Part shown: positions 28,507 to 41,100 of the stretch, piece after piece
How positions within the stretch are numbered: position 1 is the stretch's first letter
Layout of the letters: each line of letters starts with the position of its first letter
Source: Micractinium sp. NFX-FRZ
Taxonomy: Eukaryota; Chlorophyta; Trebouxiophyceae; Chlorellales; Chlorellaceae
NCBI GenBank assembly: GCA_029339195.1
Contig: JAPTJF010000204.1
Coordinates: 1-64,000 of the forward strand
Direction: 5' to 3'
DNA length: 64,000 bases
The notes under the pieces: generated by a model
Seen by the model: the letters and a program-made list of their open reading frames with translations, nothing else
Database searches by the model: none
Told to the model about the DNA's origin: nothing
Position numbers and translations under genes: made by a program

Positions 28507-29433
28507 GTGGAGGCCTAGGGCAAGGAGGAGCACGGCACTGCCACCGTCGGGAGCTTGCGCCGTGCGGCTGCGAGCACCCCTTGCTGGCGTGCCCGCCCCA
28601 CCAGGCAACACAACACTTGATCATTCGATTTCATTATCCTCTGGACGACCTGTGACTTGACACACGCTGCGGCGAACAGGCGGTTGGGGCTGGTGCATGG
28701 CTGAGGCACGCGGGTGGTAGAGAGGTGGGAGGAGGTTTCTCTGGCGGGTCGACCGCCTGCCTACGGGAGCGGCAGCTCCTGAACACTGCAGGTCCCGGCA
28801 CCTGGTGTTGCTGCTACTGCTGCTGCTGCTGCCCGTAGTTCGTTGAGGTGCAGCAGGATGGAAGTGAGAACACACACGCCAGGACGGCACAGTTACTGCT
28901 CTGTGCTATCGCCCCAGCTGCCTCACTCACCCATGTCTCGACTAGGCACACATGTGCACCTCGTGCCTGTCAGGAGCGTGTGCGGTGCTGGAAAGAAGCG
29001 GTTGGCATCGGTGGCAGCGTCCGGTTCATCTCCGGCTGCTTGTGCAGGAGTATACCACAGTGACTCATGGCGGGGAGCGGGAAGCGAGGGATTCACTCAC
29101 GTGCCTGCCGCTCCCAGCGGTGCCGCCGGCAGCCCACTGCACTGCTAAGCAGTGCCCTGGCCACCCCTGCAACATCCCCTATCTTGCAATGGCATCTTCC
29201 TTGGGATCTTGGCACTGCCACAAGCATGCATGCCGTCTGGGGAAGCACATGCCAGCTTGCACGGCAATGCAACGCGGCGCGCTGTGGGCGACGGGTGCAC
29301 AGGTGGGATGGGGGACATTGACGGTTTCCCAGCCCCAGGCTTCCCCTTTGTTTCGCAACTCGCTTCGAGTGTCCCTGCCACTCAGCAGCCTGAACACGCT
29401 CCACCCCTGCCCCAGCGTTCGTCACTTTAAACA
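28507..29433. other. Intergenic region between dapL and zinc-finger copy 2
   Basis: About 930 bases holding the dapL 3' flank and the promoter side of the next gene. A short CTGCTG run lies at 28806-28832. No exon with family similarity was seen on either strand. Confidence 0.6.
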
Positions 29434-32400
29434 ATGGGCCGCGGGTACAAACAGGCGGAGGCCAAGGCCGCGTGGGAGGCCAAGGACTCCGCTGAAGGCG
29501 ATAACGCACCCTTCTGCGGGATTTGTGAGTCGCGCGGGGGGCGCGGGCGACTGCTGGCCTTGCGCACGCGGAGGCGTCTGACCCTCCTTCTGTCTTGTGG
29601 GCGCAGGTGGCAACGACGTTGACCTGAACGAAGAGTACCTACAAGGCAAGGAGCTGTCGAGGCGTCCCGCTATCGCGTTGTTGCCGCTTGCTGTCCGTTC
29701 GGCGGGCCCTTAAGAGCTAAGAGGCAGCAACCTGGGGCGATCAGCCGAGTGGCCAGGCGCCCCTGTCCTGCTCGCCGCCGCAGCTGCCAGCGCCTGCCAG
29801 AGCCGCTCCCGCCCGCCGCTCCGCACCTCCCAACACATTGCGTGTGCTGCTTGCCGTGTTTGAGCTGCAGTATTTTGCAACAAGTGCGACAAATGCCACC
29901 TCCACCGCGATTGTGCATCCGAATTTCTGGAGGCACGAGCCAGCGAAAAGAGTGCGTTGCTGTGGTGGAACGAGTGGGGGCTCGCCCCTGGCCACCAGGA
30001 AGTGGCTGCTACCATGGGCAGCTTTCGGCCACGCCTGGGGTGCCCGAGATGCGATGGGCTGTCCATAAGACCTGGGGAACGCCCCCCAGCCAGCCCTCGT
30101 TGGGACTCACACAGTGTGCATGCACTGCCGCTCGCGTATCTGCTCCTGGCTGTGATTGTCTGGCGCCGTTGCAGTAGTGCAGCCATGATCAACCCCGTGC
30201 GTTTCTTCCCCCCTCCTTCCCCCTGCAGGCAATTCCATGGCCGTGCAAAAGTACAAAGTGAGTTTGGGTGTTTTCACCTGGCGCCCGCCTGCCTGCCAGC
30301 TCATGCCCCTTGGCTCATGTGGCCTGGCACCAGCGCTCCACAGAGTCTGCCACACCCTGCCTGCCCCTCTCCACCCCCGCAGGTCAAGGCCCGCAAGCGG
30401 CCCACCGAACTCTTTGAAGTGCGCCTGCCCTGCCCCTCGGGCATCTACACCCTCTCCGCCGACGGCGGCCGCGTGGCAGGAAGCCAGTCGTGCCGCGGCA
30501 AGCACGGGCTCACCGGTGCCTGTGCGGGCTTCACCACTGGTGGGTGCACTTTTCCATGAGTGGGCGGGTGGGCAGTGTGCAGGGCGAGATCCATGGCAGC
30601 TGGGCAGGCCGGGGGCTGCTGCAAGAGGGGCTTTGGTTCATGTCAACCCTGATGTCGTGCTTCGCCCTGCAGGTGCCGAGATGATCAAGCCCGCCAAGGA
30701 GCCGCCCGCCCCGCTGCCCCAGATTGTGCCGGTGCGTGTGCCCAAAGAGCGGGGCAAGGAGAAGAAAGAAGCAGCCAAGGTGGCGGCGGTTCCACCCAAA
30801 GGCTCATCCTCCGCCGCCGTCTCCGCCTCCTCTCACAAGCAATCCACCATCAAGGCGCGCGCCGCCCCGGGGGTGCCAGCCCCCGGTGCGGGCGCAGGCG
30901 TGCGCGTACTGGGCGCCTCTCACCCCTCCTGGACCACCGTGGGCGCCCCAGCCAGCAAGAAGGCATGGCAGGGGCCGGGCGCTGGCCTGCCACCAGACCG
31001 CCTGCGCCTGCCGCCGGGCGTGCCCCGCCCCCCAGAGCTGCTCATGTGCAAGCACCAGGTGGAGGATGGGGAGTGCCGCATCTACTCGTGCCAGTACTCC
31101 CACTCAGAGGTGGGTGCACAGGGTTTGTGTTGTATCGCCCTGTGTGTAGTTGGTTGGCAGGGGCGTGGCGGCTGTGCTTCTGCCAACTGGTGGGCCTGCT
31201 GGGCGCAGGCGCTGCAACGCCTGGCGGGTGTGGGATGACGGGCGCTGCATGCCAACAAGGCAGGGTGCACTTTGTCATTGATCGGCCTCCTGTTTTTGTG
31301 TGCACCCTGCTGCAGGAGGAGCAGCGGCGGCGGGAGAAGGAGTGGGTGGTGCGGCAGGAGACCAGGAAGGCAGACGCGCGGCGGCGCGAGGCGGCGGCGC
31401 AGGCGGCTGCGGTGGCGCGGCTGGAGGAGGAGCAAGAGGTGCTGGCGCAAGTGGTGAGCGGGGGAGGTTTGGGAGGTTTGAGGCAGGTGCTGGCTGAAGT
31501 GGGACCGCATGTGTGAGTTGGAACTGGGTTTTGCATTGTGGCTAGCAATGGTGCACCGAGCGGCGGTGCTGAGCGACCGCAGGAGGGCCACCCATTGCTC
31601 ATCACCGGAGCGTTGCGCTGGCGCAGCGGGGCTGCCTGTTATCCCCCTAGTCCTTTACACATCCCCTGCCCCCTCCGCTCCCCTCCCGCCCCCGGCCCTC
31701 CTCTGCAGGCCAGCATTGAGTCACTGAACCCGCACGCCAGCCCCGTACCCCACCAGCCCCACGTCCCCACCGTCCTTCCGCCCGCCCCCGTGTGCCCGAC
31801 CCCGGCGTCCGGCCTGCGCCTCACCACCCGCTGCGTCGCCCTGCTCCGCACCTTCAAGCGCGCATTCTGCTTCAACTCACTGCTCGAGATGGGATTCCCG
31901 GCAGCAGAGGCGGCTGCTGCCGCCGACGCGGCAGCAGGCGACCTGGAGCGCGCTGCACAGCTGCTCATGGACGGCACCCGCTGCTCCGGCGCCCCGCCAG
32001 TGGACGTGCACAGGTGGGCGAGCAGTCTTCTTCTAGTGGTTCGTGGGGAGTAACGCCTTGCGGGGAGGCACTCCTCTGGGTGCTGCAAGGGGGGTCTGCC
32101 TGCTCCTGGCAGCACAGCTGATGGCCCGCCAGACCTTGTTGTCCTCTCTCTGTTACGCTGCGCTGCGCTGCCTGCTTGCGCTCCGACCTCTCCCGCTGCA
32201 CTGCACTGCGCTCTCTCCCTGCCTGGCTTCTTAACTGTTTGTGCCGCTGTGCTGTGCATTGCCCACAGGCAGGAGGAGGAGCTGTCAAGCGTGGCGCTGG
32301 CGCTAGGCATTGATGCCCAAGGGGTGGAGGCTCAGCTGGTGCTGGCGGGAGGCAACTGGGAGGTGGCTCTGGAGGCAATGCAGGGCTCCACCGGCGCGGG

Positions 32401-33236
32401 CTTTGCAGGCAGCGCTGCCACGCCCGAGGTGCGTTGGGACGGCAGCAGCAGGGGCGCGTGACTGGGCAGGCTCAAGGGCATCAAGCGCTGGGCATCCTTC
32501 TCCAGCAGTGCAAGCGGGGTTTGTCGAGGGTGCCCTGCCCTGCAGGCGGCAGCAGATGCGCAGCGCCCCGCCCACACCGCCGGTTGCGGCTTTGCCGGCG
32601 AGGCCAGTGCCTTTGCCCCCGCCGGCCTCTCACCCCTACACATCCCCCTTGCTGTGCTGTGCTGTGCAGGACCTTGCCAGCCTGGCGCCCTCCGAGCCCG
32701 ACACCCCCAGCATCGGCGGCCCTGCCCTGCCCCCCTGGGCCACAGACGCCAGCTCCCTCTCCACCCCCAGCCCCGGCGCACAGTCCCCTCGCGCCGCTGC
32801 CGCCTCAGCGGCCGCCGCCGCAGCGGCCTGGCCGTCAGCTTCTGTGGAGTCCCGCGGCGTGCTGTCACTGGCCGACTTTAGCGCAGGACCAGACACCCTT
32901 GCCGACTTCACTTTTGCGGGCAGCGGCGTCGGCGCCGCGGAGCAGGCCACGCCCTCCGCCGTACGCTTTGGCTCCCCGCTGCCCGGCCCGCGGGCGGCCT
33001 CCCCTGCAGTTGGAGGCAGCGTCGATGGCTACAGTGACGGGTTTGCTGCCGGCGTGGCCGCTGCGGCCGCCATGCAGGCTGCTTGTTCCGGTGCCAGCGA
33101 GTGGGAGCAGGTGGCGGCGGTACTGGGCGCGGGTGCTGCATACCCCACCGCCTGGGTGCCCCCCGCACAGATGGACCGCCCCGCCCCCGCTGAGGAGGAG
33201 ATCGATGAGCTGATGCACATGCTGGGCATCGCCTGA
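29434..33236 (+). CDS. RING-like / CCCH zinc finger / UBA-like protein, copy 2
   Basis: Paralogue of the minus-strand gene at 7846-11959; function unknown. Exons: 29434-29524, 29607-29645, 29871-29951, 30229-30257, 30383-30539, 30673-31109, 31316-31453, 31709-32013, 32269-32428, 32670-33236 (667 aa). N-terminus: FCGICGNDVDLNEEYLQ then FCNKCDKCHLHRDC, a RING/PHD-like metal-binding set split by an intron with a GC donor (CAAG then GCAAGG). The phase-1 position of that intron matches the GT-AG intron of the paralogue, supporting the call. A C-x8-C-x4-C-x3-H finger (CKHQVEDGEC, CQYSH) is followed by a charged coiled coil. A short SLNPHASPVP element resembles a PAM2 motif without its phenylalanine. 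Two UBA-like repeats follow (LLEMGFPAAEAAAAAD; LALGIDAQGVEAQLVLAGGN). The tail ends EEIDELMHMLGIA. Confidence 0.8.
33131..33236 (+). repeat. 106-bp block shared with the paralogue at 7846-7951
   Basis: Plus-strand partner of the block described at 7846-7951, in inverted orientation relative to it and about 25 kb away; 104 of 106 bases match. Confidence 0.9.
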
Positions 33237-33869
33237 AGCGCAGACTTTGCTCTGCCTTCTTGTTTCAAAAGCAAATGCGTCTCCTGCATGCGTGCATCTC
33301 TCCACTCCTCCCCCAAGCAGCGAAACACACGCCACCCCAGCAAAGTAGACGCCACCCCAAAGGGTGCGCCCCTCTCCAGCAACTATTAAAGGAAATGCCC
33401 TGCACCGCCTCCCAACCTACTGTCCATACCCTCAATCGAGCCCACATATCTCAGTCCCAATGCTTGTAAAGCTGATAACGAAGTTTTGCACTGTGTTTCA
33501 ACATGCCAGGTCGGCACTGCAGCGACGGAAGAGCGCAGCAGGGAAAGGGTGTGCGGAGACAGAAACAACATTGGCACGGATTGGGGGGAAACGAGGGGAA
33601 GCAAGGCGAAGGTTTGAGTACTGGGGGGCGGCATCGCACAGAGATATATACACATGCGAATAGGACAAGAAGAATACTCAGCACTTGACGCAGACCAAAT
33701 AAGGGAACTGGGAGCCCCCCCCCCCGCCAGGGAGCCAGGACTTGGCGGGCCATGGCCCTACAAGCAGAGGCGTTGTGGCTCGCCAGCGCCCACACGTGTC
33801 GAGCATGCGTGCAGAGTCGTACGCAAGGTGTTGAGGTTACTGTCCGTCGGGGTGCTGTGGGCTGCCACG
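33237..33869. other. Convergent 3' region (zinc-finger copy 2 / MADS)
   Basis: Both flanking genes end here. A TGTAA element at about 33467 could be a green-algal polyadenylation signal for the plus-strand gene. The stretch 33400-33700 is AT-richer than its surroundings. No gene was recognised. Confidence 0.5.
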
Positions 33870-33907
33870 TCATGCCAGCATGTCTGCAACTGGGTCGTGC
33901 TCCAACG

Positions 33908-33939
<32 letters not shown>

Positions 33940-36900
33940 ATGCTACGCTGTTGTTCCTGCTGCTGCTGCTGCTGCTGCAGCAGCTCACCTGCAGGCGCCA
34001 CGCCCATCGCCTGTGTGTGCGACACAATGGGCAGTACCAGTCCGTCACGCTGCGCCTGCAGCTGTGCGTGGGAGTGGTGCTGCTGCTGGTACTGCAGCGG
34101 GCCGGTCAGGGGAGGATGCGCTGCCAGGCCCACGCTTGCAACTGGCTGCTGCTGCTGCAGCTGCTGCAACTGCTGAGCCAGGCCAGGCCCTGGCTGCTGC
34201 TGCACCAGCCCCGCCCCAGCGCCTGCCGGTGCCTGGAGGAGCGCGCCTGCCGCCGCCGCTGCCTGCTGCTGCTGCTGCTGCTGCAAGTGGGCCTGCTTGG
34301 CAGCTGCCACCGCTGCCAGCTGCTGCTGCTGCAGCTTGAGCAGCTGCTGGTACTGCTGCAGCTGAGCCGGCGGCATGGCCAGCGGCTGCAGCTGCAGCAT
34401 CATGCCTGCCTGGGGCGCCTGCCCTGGAGCCACTCCGCTCACGCCAAATCCGGCGCCAGCTGTCGCCGTGCCAGGTGGCATGGGGACCGCCACTGGCCGC
34501 AGCACATAGCTGCCTCCCCGAGGGAATGCCTGCAGCTGCAGGCGGGCGTGCATAGTGTGCGCCGCCAGGCCCGCCTGCCCCGGCAGCCCCTGCCCTGCCT
34601 GCATCTGAGGCGGCAGCATCTGAGCGGTGGCGGAGCCTGCCGTCGGTGGCAGGGACATGCCCACCGCTGTAGGTGTTGCCTGCTGCTGCTGCTGCGGCTG
34701 GCCCAGCTGCTGCGGCTGCACGCCTGGCGCCAGGGTAGGCGACTGCATGGCTGCGCTGGCGGCGGCCGGCAGGGCGGCAGCAGGCAGGCTGGGGAGGCCG
34801 GCGGGGGCCGCCGGGGTGGCGGCCTGCGCGGAGGCCACGGCAGGCTGCAGGGTGAAGGTGCTGGGTGAAGCCTGCTGCTGCTGCTGCTGCTGCTGCAGGA
34901 GGGCCGTGAGGGAGGGCGCCGGGTGTGCCGGTTCGTGTGAGCTATCCGGCGATGCCACTCCCGGGGGTGACCCGGGCGCCCGCGTCTGGCTGGCCGGCAG
35001 TGCTGCTGCCGCCGCCGCGCCCTTGTCGCCAACGGCAGCGCCTGCCTCGTGCATCTCAACGTCAACCCCCGCCGCCGCGCCTTCTTGTGTTGCGCCGCTC
35101 TCGGGTGCTCCGACAGCTGCCTGCTGCCGCAGCTGCTGCGGCTGCTGCTGCTCGGGCACCTCAACTGATGCCGGCTCCAGGGCCTGTGCCTGCTGCTGCT
35201 CCTCAGGTTCTTGCCCCCCAGCCTCCTGCTCCTCCTCAGCCTTCACCCCATCACCTTCCGGGCCTGTCAGGGCAGGGGGCGGGCAGGCGCAGGAAAGGGG
35301 TGAGAGGAGGGGCAGAAGGCAGCTGGCAAGAGTGCTGAGACGGAGCGGCAGGCCGGCTGCCACCACGCACGCACACCCCCCAGCCCGCAAGCCAAGGCAC
35401 AGCCAGAGCTGTCGCTGGTTGTGCAGGGGTGCCAGCGAAGCAGGCGCCTCACCCTCGGGCTCCTCAGCCACAGCAGCCAGCGCCTCGGCTGTCTCCACCT
35501 CCTCCCGCGCCTGCAGGGGGGGCCGGCCAGCAAGGCGGGACGTCAGAGTTCCAGGCGTACGGGCCAGGCTGGCATGTCGGCACGCGCGCTCAGGGTCGGC
35601 GCACGCCCATGCGCCCGCCGACAATCGGCAGTCGCTTGTGCCCTGGGGGCACTCGCCTGTGCACACTACCAACAGCTGCCCCCCCGCCCCTCCCCTGCTC
35701 CTGCATTTGCTTCCTCTCACCCCTGCAATGCAGCGCCCACACTCTCCCCACTCCTGATGCACCCCCCCTCCCAACCGCCTCCCCTCACTCTACTCTGCAC
35801 TGTGCTGCGCCCAGAGAACCTGAGCCTGTACCAGCGCTGCTGCACCCCACTCACCCGCACAATGAGGCGGTCAAACTCCCGCTGTATGCGCTGGTAGGCC
35901 ATGCGGCTGTGCGGGCTCAGCTGCGCCCCCGCCGCCTCTGCCAGCTCAGCCAGCGCTGCGGCCTTGGCATCCAACCCACTGCACGTCAAGCAACATGGGG
36001 TGGTGCAGGGCGTGGAAATGCTTGGGTGCAGCTGCAAACGCGGCATTCCCACGGAACCGGTGCGGGTAATGGGGACAGCGACAGCGGCGCTGTGTGGGCA
36101 AAGAGAGACAGGCCAGCTGCTGGGCACGGTGGCGCCGCAAAACCCCAGCGCCTGCCTGAGCCCGCCACTCAAGGACGTTCCCTTTTGGGTCTGCGCCAGC
36201 ATGGCCTGCGTCACCAAGGCCTGCCCAGCCCAGCACCACCTAGCACCTACCGCACACACACACACACAAGCATCACCTGTGGTCAGCCAGGGAAGCATCC
36301 TCCTCCTCCTCCTCCTCCTCCTTCCCCAGAGCCACCTGCCCATCCTCCTCCCCACACGCCGCGCCCGCCCCCGCCGCCAGCCGCCGCCGCTTGCGCCCCT
36401 CCTCGTCGCCGCCACCGCCCTCGGCAGGAGCGCGCTGCGCGGCGGCGGCCGCCGCCGCCCGCCGCCCCTCGCGCTGCCGCTGCCGCTCAAGCGCCGCCTT
36501 GGCTGCCCAGAAGGAGGGGAGCGTGCGCGCACGCTTGGCGCCCGCCCCTGCAGCCTCCTCTGCATCTGCCGCCAGCTGCGCCAGCACGTGATGGCTGTAC
36601 AGCTGCAGGCGGCACAGGCACGCCCACGGGGAGGCCATGCAGTGGTGCTAAGCAGCAGGGACCTAGCAGTGGAAAAGTGGTTGGCAGGCCAAAGGCATGG
36701 CTGGCGTGTTGTGACTTGCTGCTTGGGGCGGGAGGGCGGAAGGGCAGGAGGGCAGTGACGCCCAGGCAGCGGCGCTTGTCCGCCTGCACAGCCCACAACT
36801 CCGTCGGACCCTCCTCCCTCCTTTGCCCAGGGCGCGCTCAACCTCTGCCCTCCCTGCCAGCGTTCCCCCAACTTCCAGAACCTGCATACTCCCCAGCTGG

Positions 36901-37684
36901 CCCCCGCCATGACTACTCACGTCCTCGTTGGTGTACGTCTCGTGCGGCCGGCTGCACGCGCGCGCAAAGCGCTGCAGCATGCCGCCGATGGGGGCGCTCG
37001 AGTACTGGGTGAGCTCGCCTGCACAGGGCAAGGCAAGGCGCAGGAGTGCACCACACATGAGAGGCAGCATGCAGGCGCCCGGTGGCAATGCCACTCCCTG
37101 TGTGCCTGAAACATGCGTGGCTGCACTGCAAAGCCGTTGTGCAACCCAGGCGGTGTCCCCGAGCGAGATCAGGCAGCCGCCCTGGGTGGCAAGGGGGCCA
37201 GAATACGAGTAGCCAACTTGGGCGCATCAAAACAGCTCATACAAAGCTCTCAACAGACCTGCGCACCCCTCCCCAAATGCAATTTGCATGCCTTGTCCCT
37301 GAATAATCATACCTGCTGCCGTCTCTGGCTGTGCCGTACCAACAAGCCAGGGCGCCCTTCTCACCGCCGCTGCACCCCAACCCGCCCGGGCGCTCTCACC
37401 TGTCGTGCCGTGGAACACCAGCACGGCGACGTCACAATCTGCCATCACGCTCAGCTCCATAGCTCTCCGCAGCAGCCCATTCTTGCGCCGGCGGAACACC
37501 ACCTGCGCTTGAGAGCCAGAGGACGCTTCAGCAGGCAGGCGCGAGCTGTTGGGGACGGCGGCCGGGCAGTGGGGCGCTCTACTGTCGCCCGCCACCACCG
37601 CCACTGCCCGCCAGGGCGCGGCCAGCCTACCTCTCTAAGCTTCGAATCTGCTATGCGCTCGATGCGCACGCCTCTGGCCTCCAT
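33870..37684 (-). CDS. MADS-box transcription factor, MEF2-like
   Basis: DNA-binding regulator expected in the nucleus. Exons (descending): 37684-37631, 37502-37400, 37018-36921, 36602-36277, 35978-35855, 35510-35453, 35263-33870 (718 aa). The MADS domain is aa 1-58: MEARGVRIERIADSKLRE, then FRRRKNGLLRRAMELSV, MADCDVAVLVFHGTTGEL. This resembles the MEF2/type II class more than SRF. An intron splits the MADS domain after residue 18. Downstream are HETYTNED, a basic GRKRRRL possible nuclear signal, a run of seven glutamates, and a helical segment (AYQRIQREFDRLIVR). A very long Gln/Ala/Pro-rich C-terminus encoded by CAG repeats takes up about 460 residues. No keratin-like K box was recognised. 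The family call rests on the MADS domain; targets are unknown. Confidence 0.85.
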
Positions 37685-38160
37685 ACCCTGCAGCCGGAGG
37701 GCAGTGGTGCAGCATCCCCATGTCAAACTTGACCGGGCTCCTGAGCCACCGGCGGCGCCCCCACCACCCTCGACACTCACTGCTACGCTCGATGACGGCC
37801 CCAAACGGCTGACGGGAGAATGCCCGAGCTGGCGTGCTGATGCCCGTTTGCACGGGTGCTCCCCGGGCCCTTGGCTGACTGCAGTGACGTCAGATGTCAG
37901 CACCAGTTGCTGCGAGGAGGTCGGAGGGTGAGCTTGCGGTGTCAGAGAGTGGCATGTCTGAACGAGTTTGCGAGCCGAGCTGCTCAGTCCGAGGTTTACC
38001 TGCCGCTGAACAACGCTTCTGTGGATGCAGACTTGTTACGAGGGGGTGGGGCAGCCTGCATGTGGAATCAGGTTTTCCAAACTCGCCGAGACGGCACCCC
38101 GTGGCGGATCGCGATGTTTGTGTGCCGTCCTCCCTTCTCAGCGCCATCTGGCAGGCTGTC
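37685..38160. promoter_or_regulatory. Divergent intergenic region (MADS / membrane protein)
   Basis: 476 bases between two start codons pointing away from each other; promoters are expected by position. No specific element, including a CArG box, was convincingly identified. Confidence 0.4.
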
Positions 38161-41100
38161 ATGATCCGTCTGCACCCCACGGGGCTGGCAGGGCGCCGCT
38201 GCAGCCCGGCGCGGCAGCCCAGGGGTTGCAGGCCGACCGGCTTTCGCGTGGTGGCTCAGCGGGCTTCACAGGCCCCCCATAACCAGCGTAGGGATCAGCC
38301 CGTCGCGCCACAGCTGCTGGCCGCACTGGAGACTGCAGCGGTGGTGCTGGCGGTGGGCGGGCACGCCGCCGCCGTTGTGGCAGTGCACCGCCAACAGCAA
38401 GCAGCGCTGGCGCAGCAGGAGCAGCAGCGGCAGCAACAACAACAGCCACAAGCACGCGGGAGCAAGCGGGCAGCAGCGCAGCCGCTGGTCGCTGCCCCAT
38501 TTGGCGCGCCCGCCGTGCTGCCTCTGCCAGTGGCGGGCGCGTGGCCCGCCCTGGGCGGTCTGTGGCTCACGCTGCCCCTGGTGGTGGCGTTGGCTCTGGG
38601 CCGCCTGCGCGCCTGGCTGACACGTGGTACCAGGTGCGCATCGCCCTCTACTTGTGTTGTGCTTACGGTGTGCTGGCCAGAGCATCCGTTGCAGAGGCCC
38701 CGCCTGCCGCTGCGGCACGCTTGTGATGGTTCTGCGGTTGTGGTGGCCGACAGTGCTGGTGCCGCCAGCATTGCCCCGTCAGCCCTGACATCGTCTTTCC
38801 AGGGCTTGCGCCAGCCCGGCCTCCAGCCTGGCCCGCGTGCTCGGGCGCGCAACCAAGCACCGCCCACACTCGCACCTTCACGTGCACTCAACCCTGCCGC
38901 ACTTGCACCTGGGTGCAGCCCGCAGCGGCGAGGGGTGCCTGGCGACGAGGCCGTGGCGCGCCTGCTGCGCGTGGAGGCGACAGCAGGGCAGCAGGCTGCT
39001 GAGGTGGCGGCTGTCGCACGCCAGCTGGACAAGCTGTCGGTGCGCAGCCGGCTGGTGGGGCGGGACATGAAGCTGCCCATCAAGCAGGTGGGTAGGGCGG
39101 TAGTTTGTTGCCTGCTGGCAGCCCGCCGGCTGGGGCCAGACACATGACTCTGAATTGCTGCCTATGAATTCCAAGTTCGTGCGCTGCTGCTGGTTTATGA
39201 CTCATGGGGGCGCGCTGGGTGGGGTGGTGCTGCTGTGCATCTGCCCGGCGGGGCGCGGCTTGAAGCTGGCACATCAAGCGGAAGGCGCTGTGCTGCATGG
39301 TTATCTCTAGCGCTGGGAGCAGGAGGTGGGCAGCGGTGCGAGCAGCGGCTTGCATCGGCCCCCTCTCTTGCCTGCACCCTGCACAAGCGCTCACCCCTTC
39401 CCTTCCTGCCCCACCGCCACACGACTTGCCTGCTCTGCAGCTCCAGTCGGCGGCGGGGCAGCAGGCTGAGGCGCTGGTCAGCGTGGCGCAGCGCATGGAG
39501 CGGCTGGAGAAAGAGATTCGGGACACAGGTAGGTGGGCAGAGTAGCGGTGTGAGTTGAGGTGTTGGTATGGCGCCGGGGGTGTGAATGCCCTTGTGAATG
39601 CCCGCCAGCCCCCCCACAAAGCTGCCTGACCCCCGCGTCAACCCTCGCTTCAACCCTATGCTGTTGCCCCCCGCCCTCTCCTACCTGCTCTAACCTTCCC
39701 GCCCTGCAAAGGGGTTTTCGGGGCTGTTGATGCAGGGGGTGCTAGCCACCCAGCCTGCCTGCCTGCCTACCTGCCTGCGTACTGGTGATCACCTCTTCCA
39801 CCTGCCCCCCACTGCCTGCCTGCCCTGCAGAGGAGCTTGTGGAGGCGATGCATGGGGTGTCAGCCAAGCAGTTCCAGCTGCTGCTCAAGGTGCTGCAGCA
39901 GCAACCGCAGCCGCCGCAGCCGCAGCCGCCGCCGGCGCAGCAGGCGGGAAGCGCTTCACAAGCGGCGGCCCGGGCGGCGTCACAGGCCTCAGCCACGACG
40001 CGCAGCACGAGCAGCAACACTGACTCACCAGGAGCAGTCCGGGAGCCGGGCAATGGCCCTCGCGGCCCCGCCACAGCTGCCGGCAGCAACAGCAGCTCCA
40101 CCACCAGCAGCCATAATGAAGACAGCAGCAGCACCAGCAGCAGTAACGACAGCAGCGGCAGCAGCAGCAGCGGCGGCAGCAGCGGCGGCAGGCTGGGTGC
40201 AGCGCCCTGGCCCTACGGCGCTGGTGCGGGCGCCCCCCAAGAGGGCGGGGCTGCGCTGATTGACGAGTGGGGACGCAAGGTGGTGCCCCTGCCGCACCCG
40301 ACGGCAGCGGATGCGCCGCCTCTGGCCGGGCAGCAGCTGCCGGAGCAGCAGCAGGAGGTGGGCTGCCCGGGTGCCCGTGTGCATGCATGGCTTGGGTGCC
40401 TTCTGCTCGGCGGGGCAAGGGGCAGTGCGAGGGCACTGGGAATGCCGCATGTTCACCGAGGAGCGGCCTGCGCAGGAGCTTGTTGAGATCAGTGTGCGGG
40501 CCCTGCCCACCTGCCGCTCCTCTCTCCGACTCCCGCCTTCCCTGCCGGTGCGCCGACCCTCCGCTGCCTCCCTCCTCTGCCTGCAGGTTGCCGGCGTGCC
40601 ACCGGCACCGCCCGCCCCAAGCGGCGCCCCCGCCAGCGTGCTCAGCAGCGGCGCCAGCGTGCTGCGCCCGCTGGGCTCGGGCGGCGAGGACGATGCTGCC
40701 GCCATTGACTCCCCCGGTGATTCTCCGGATGCCGCACCCGAGCCCGCTGTCGCAGAGGAGGCGGCGGCAGGGGAGGCAGCCGCTGCGTCCGCGCCAGCGG
40801 CGGCGCAGGAAGGCGAGGGGGCAGAGCGGAAGCCGGGGCTGGGCAGCGACTCAGTTCTGGACATCCTTGACTCCGACCCTTTCTTCCGGGCAGAGCGAAC
40901 CATGATTTCCACCTTCGTCAACCAGCCTAAGAAAGTGGAGCGGCCTGCGGTGGAGGTGCTGCCGCCCCTGTACCCGCCGCCGCCGCCGCCCGAGACTCCG
41001 GCGGAGCGCAAGCGGCGGCAGGAGGTGGAGCAGTGGCGGGAGGGGCTGGCGCGGAGCTGGCAGGTGTCGGCGGATGAGCTGGCACGCAGGGCTGACGTGG

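Noticed and set aside
38741..38918. Direct use of the open frame from 38800 as part of the membrane-protein exon 2
   Set aside because: Joining at the TTTCCAG before it shifts frame out of the coiled-coil reading; the acceptor at 38918 keeps frame.
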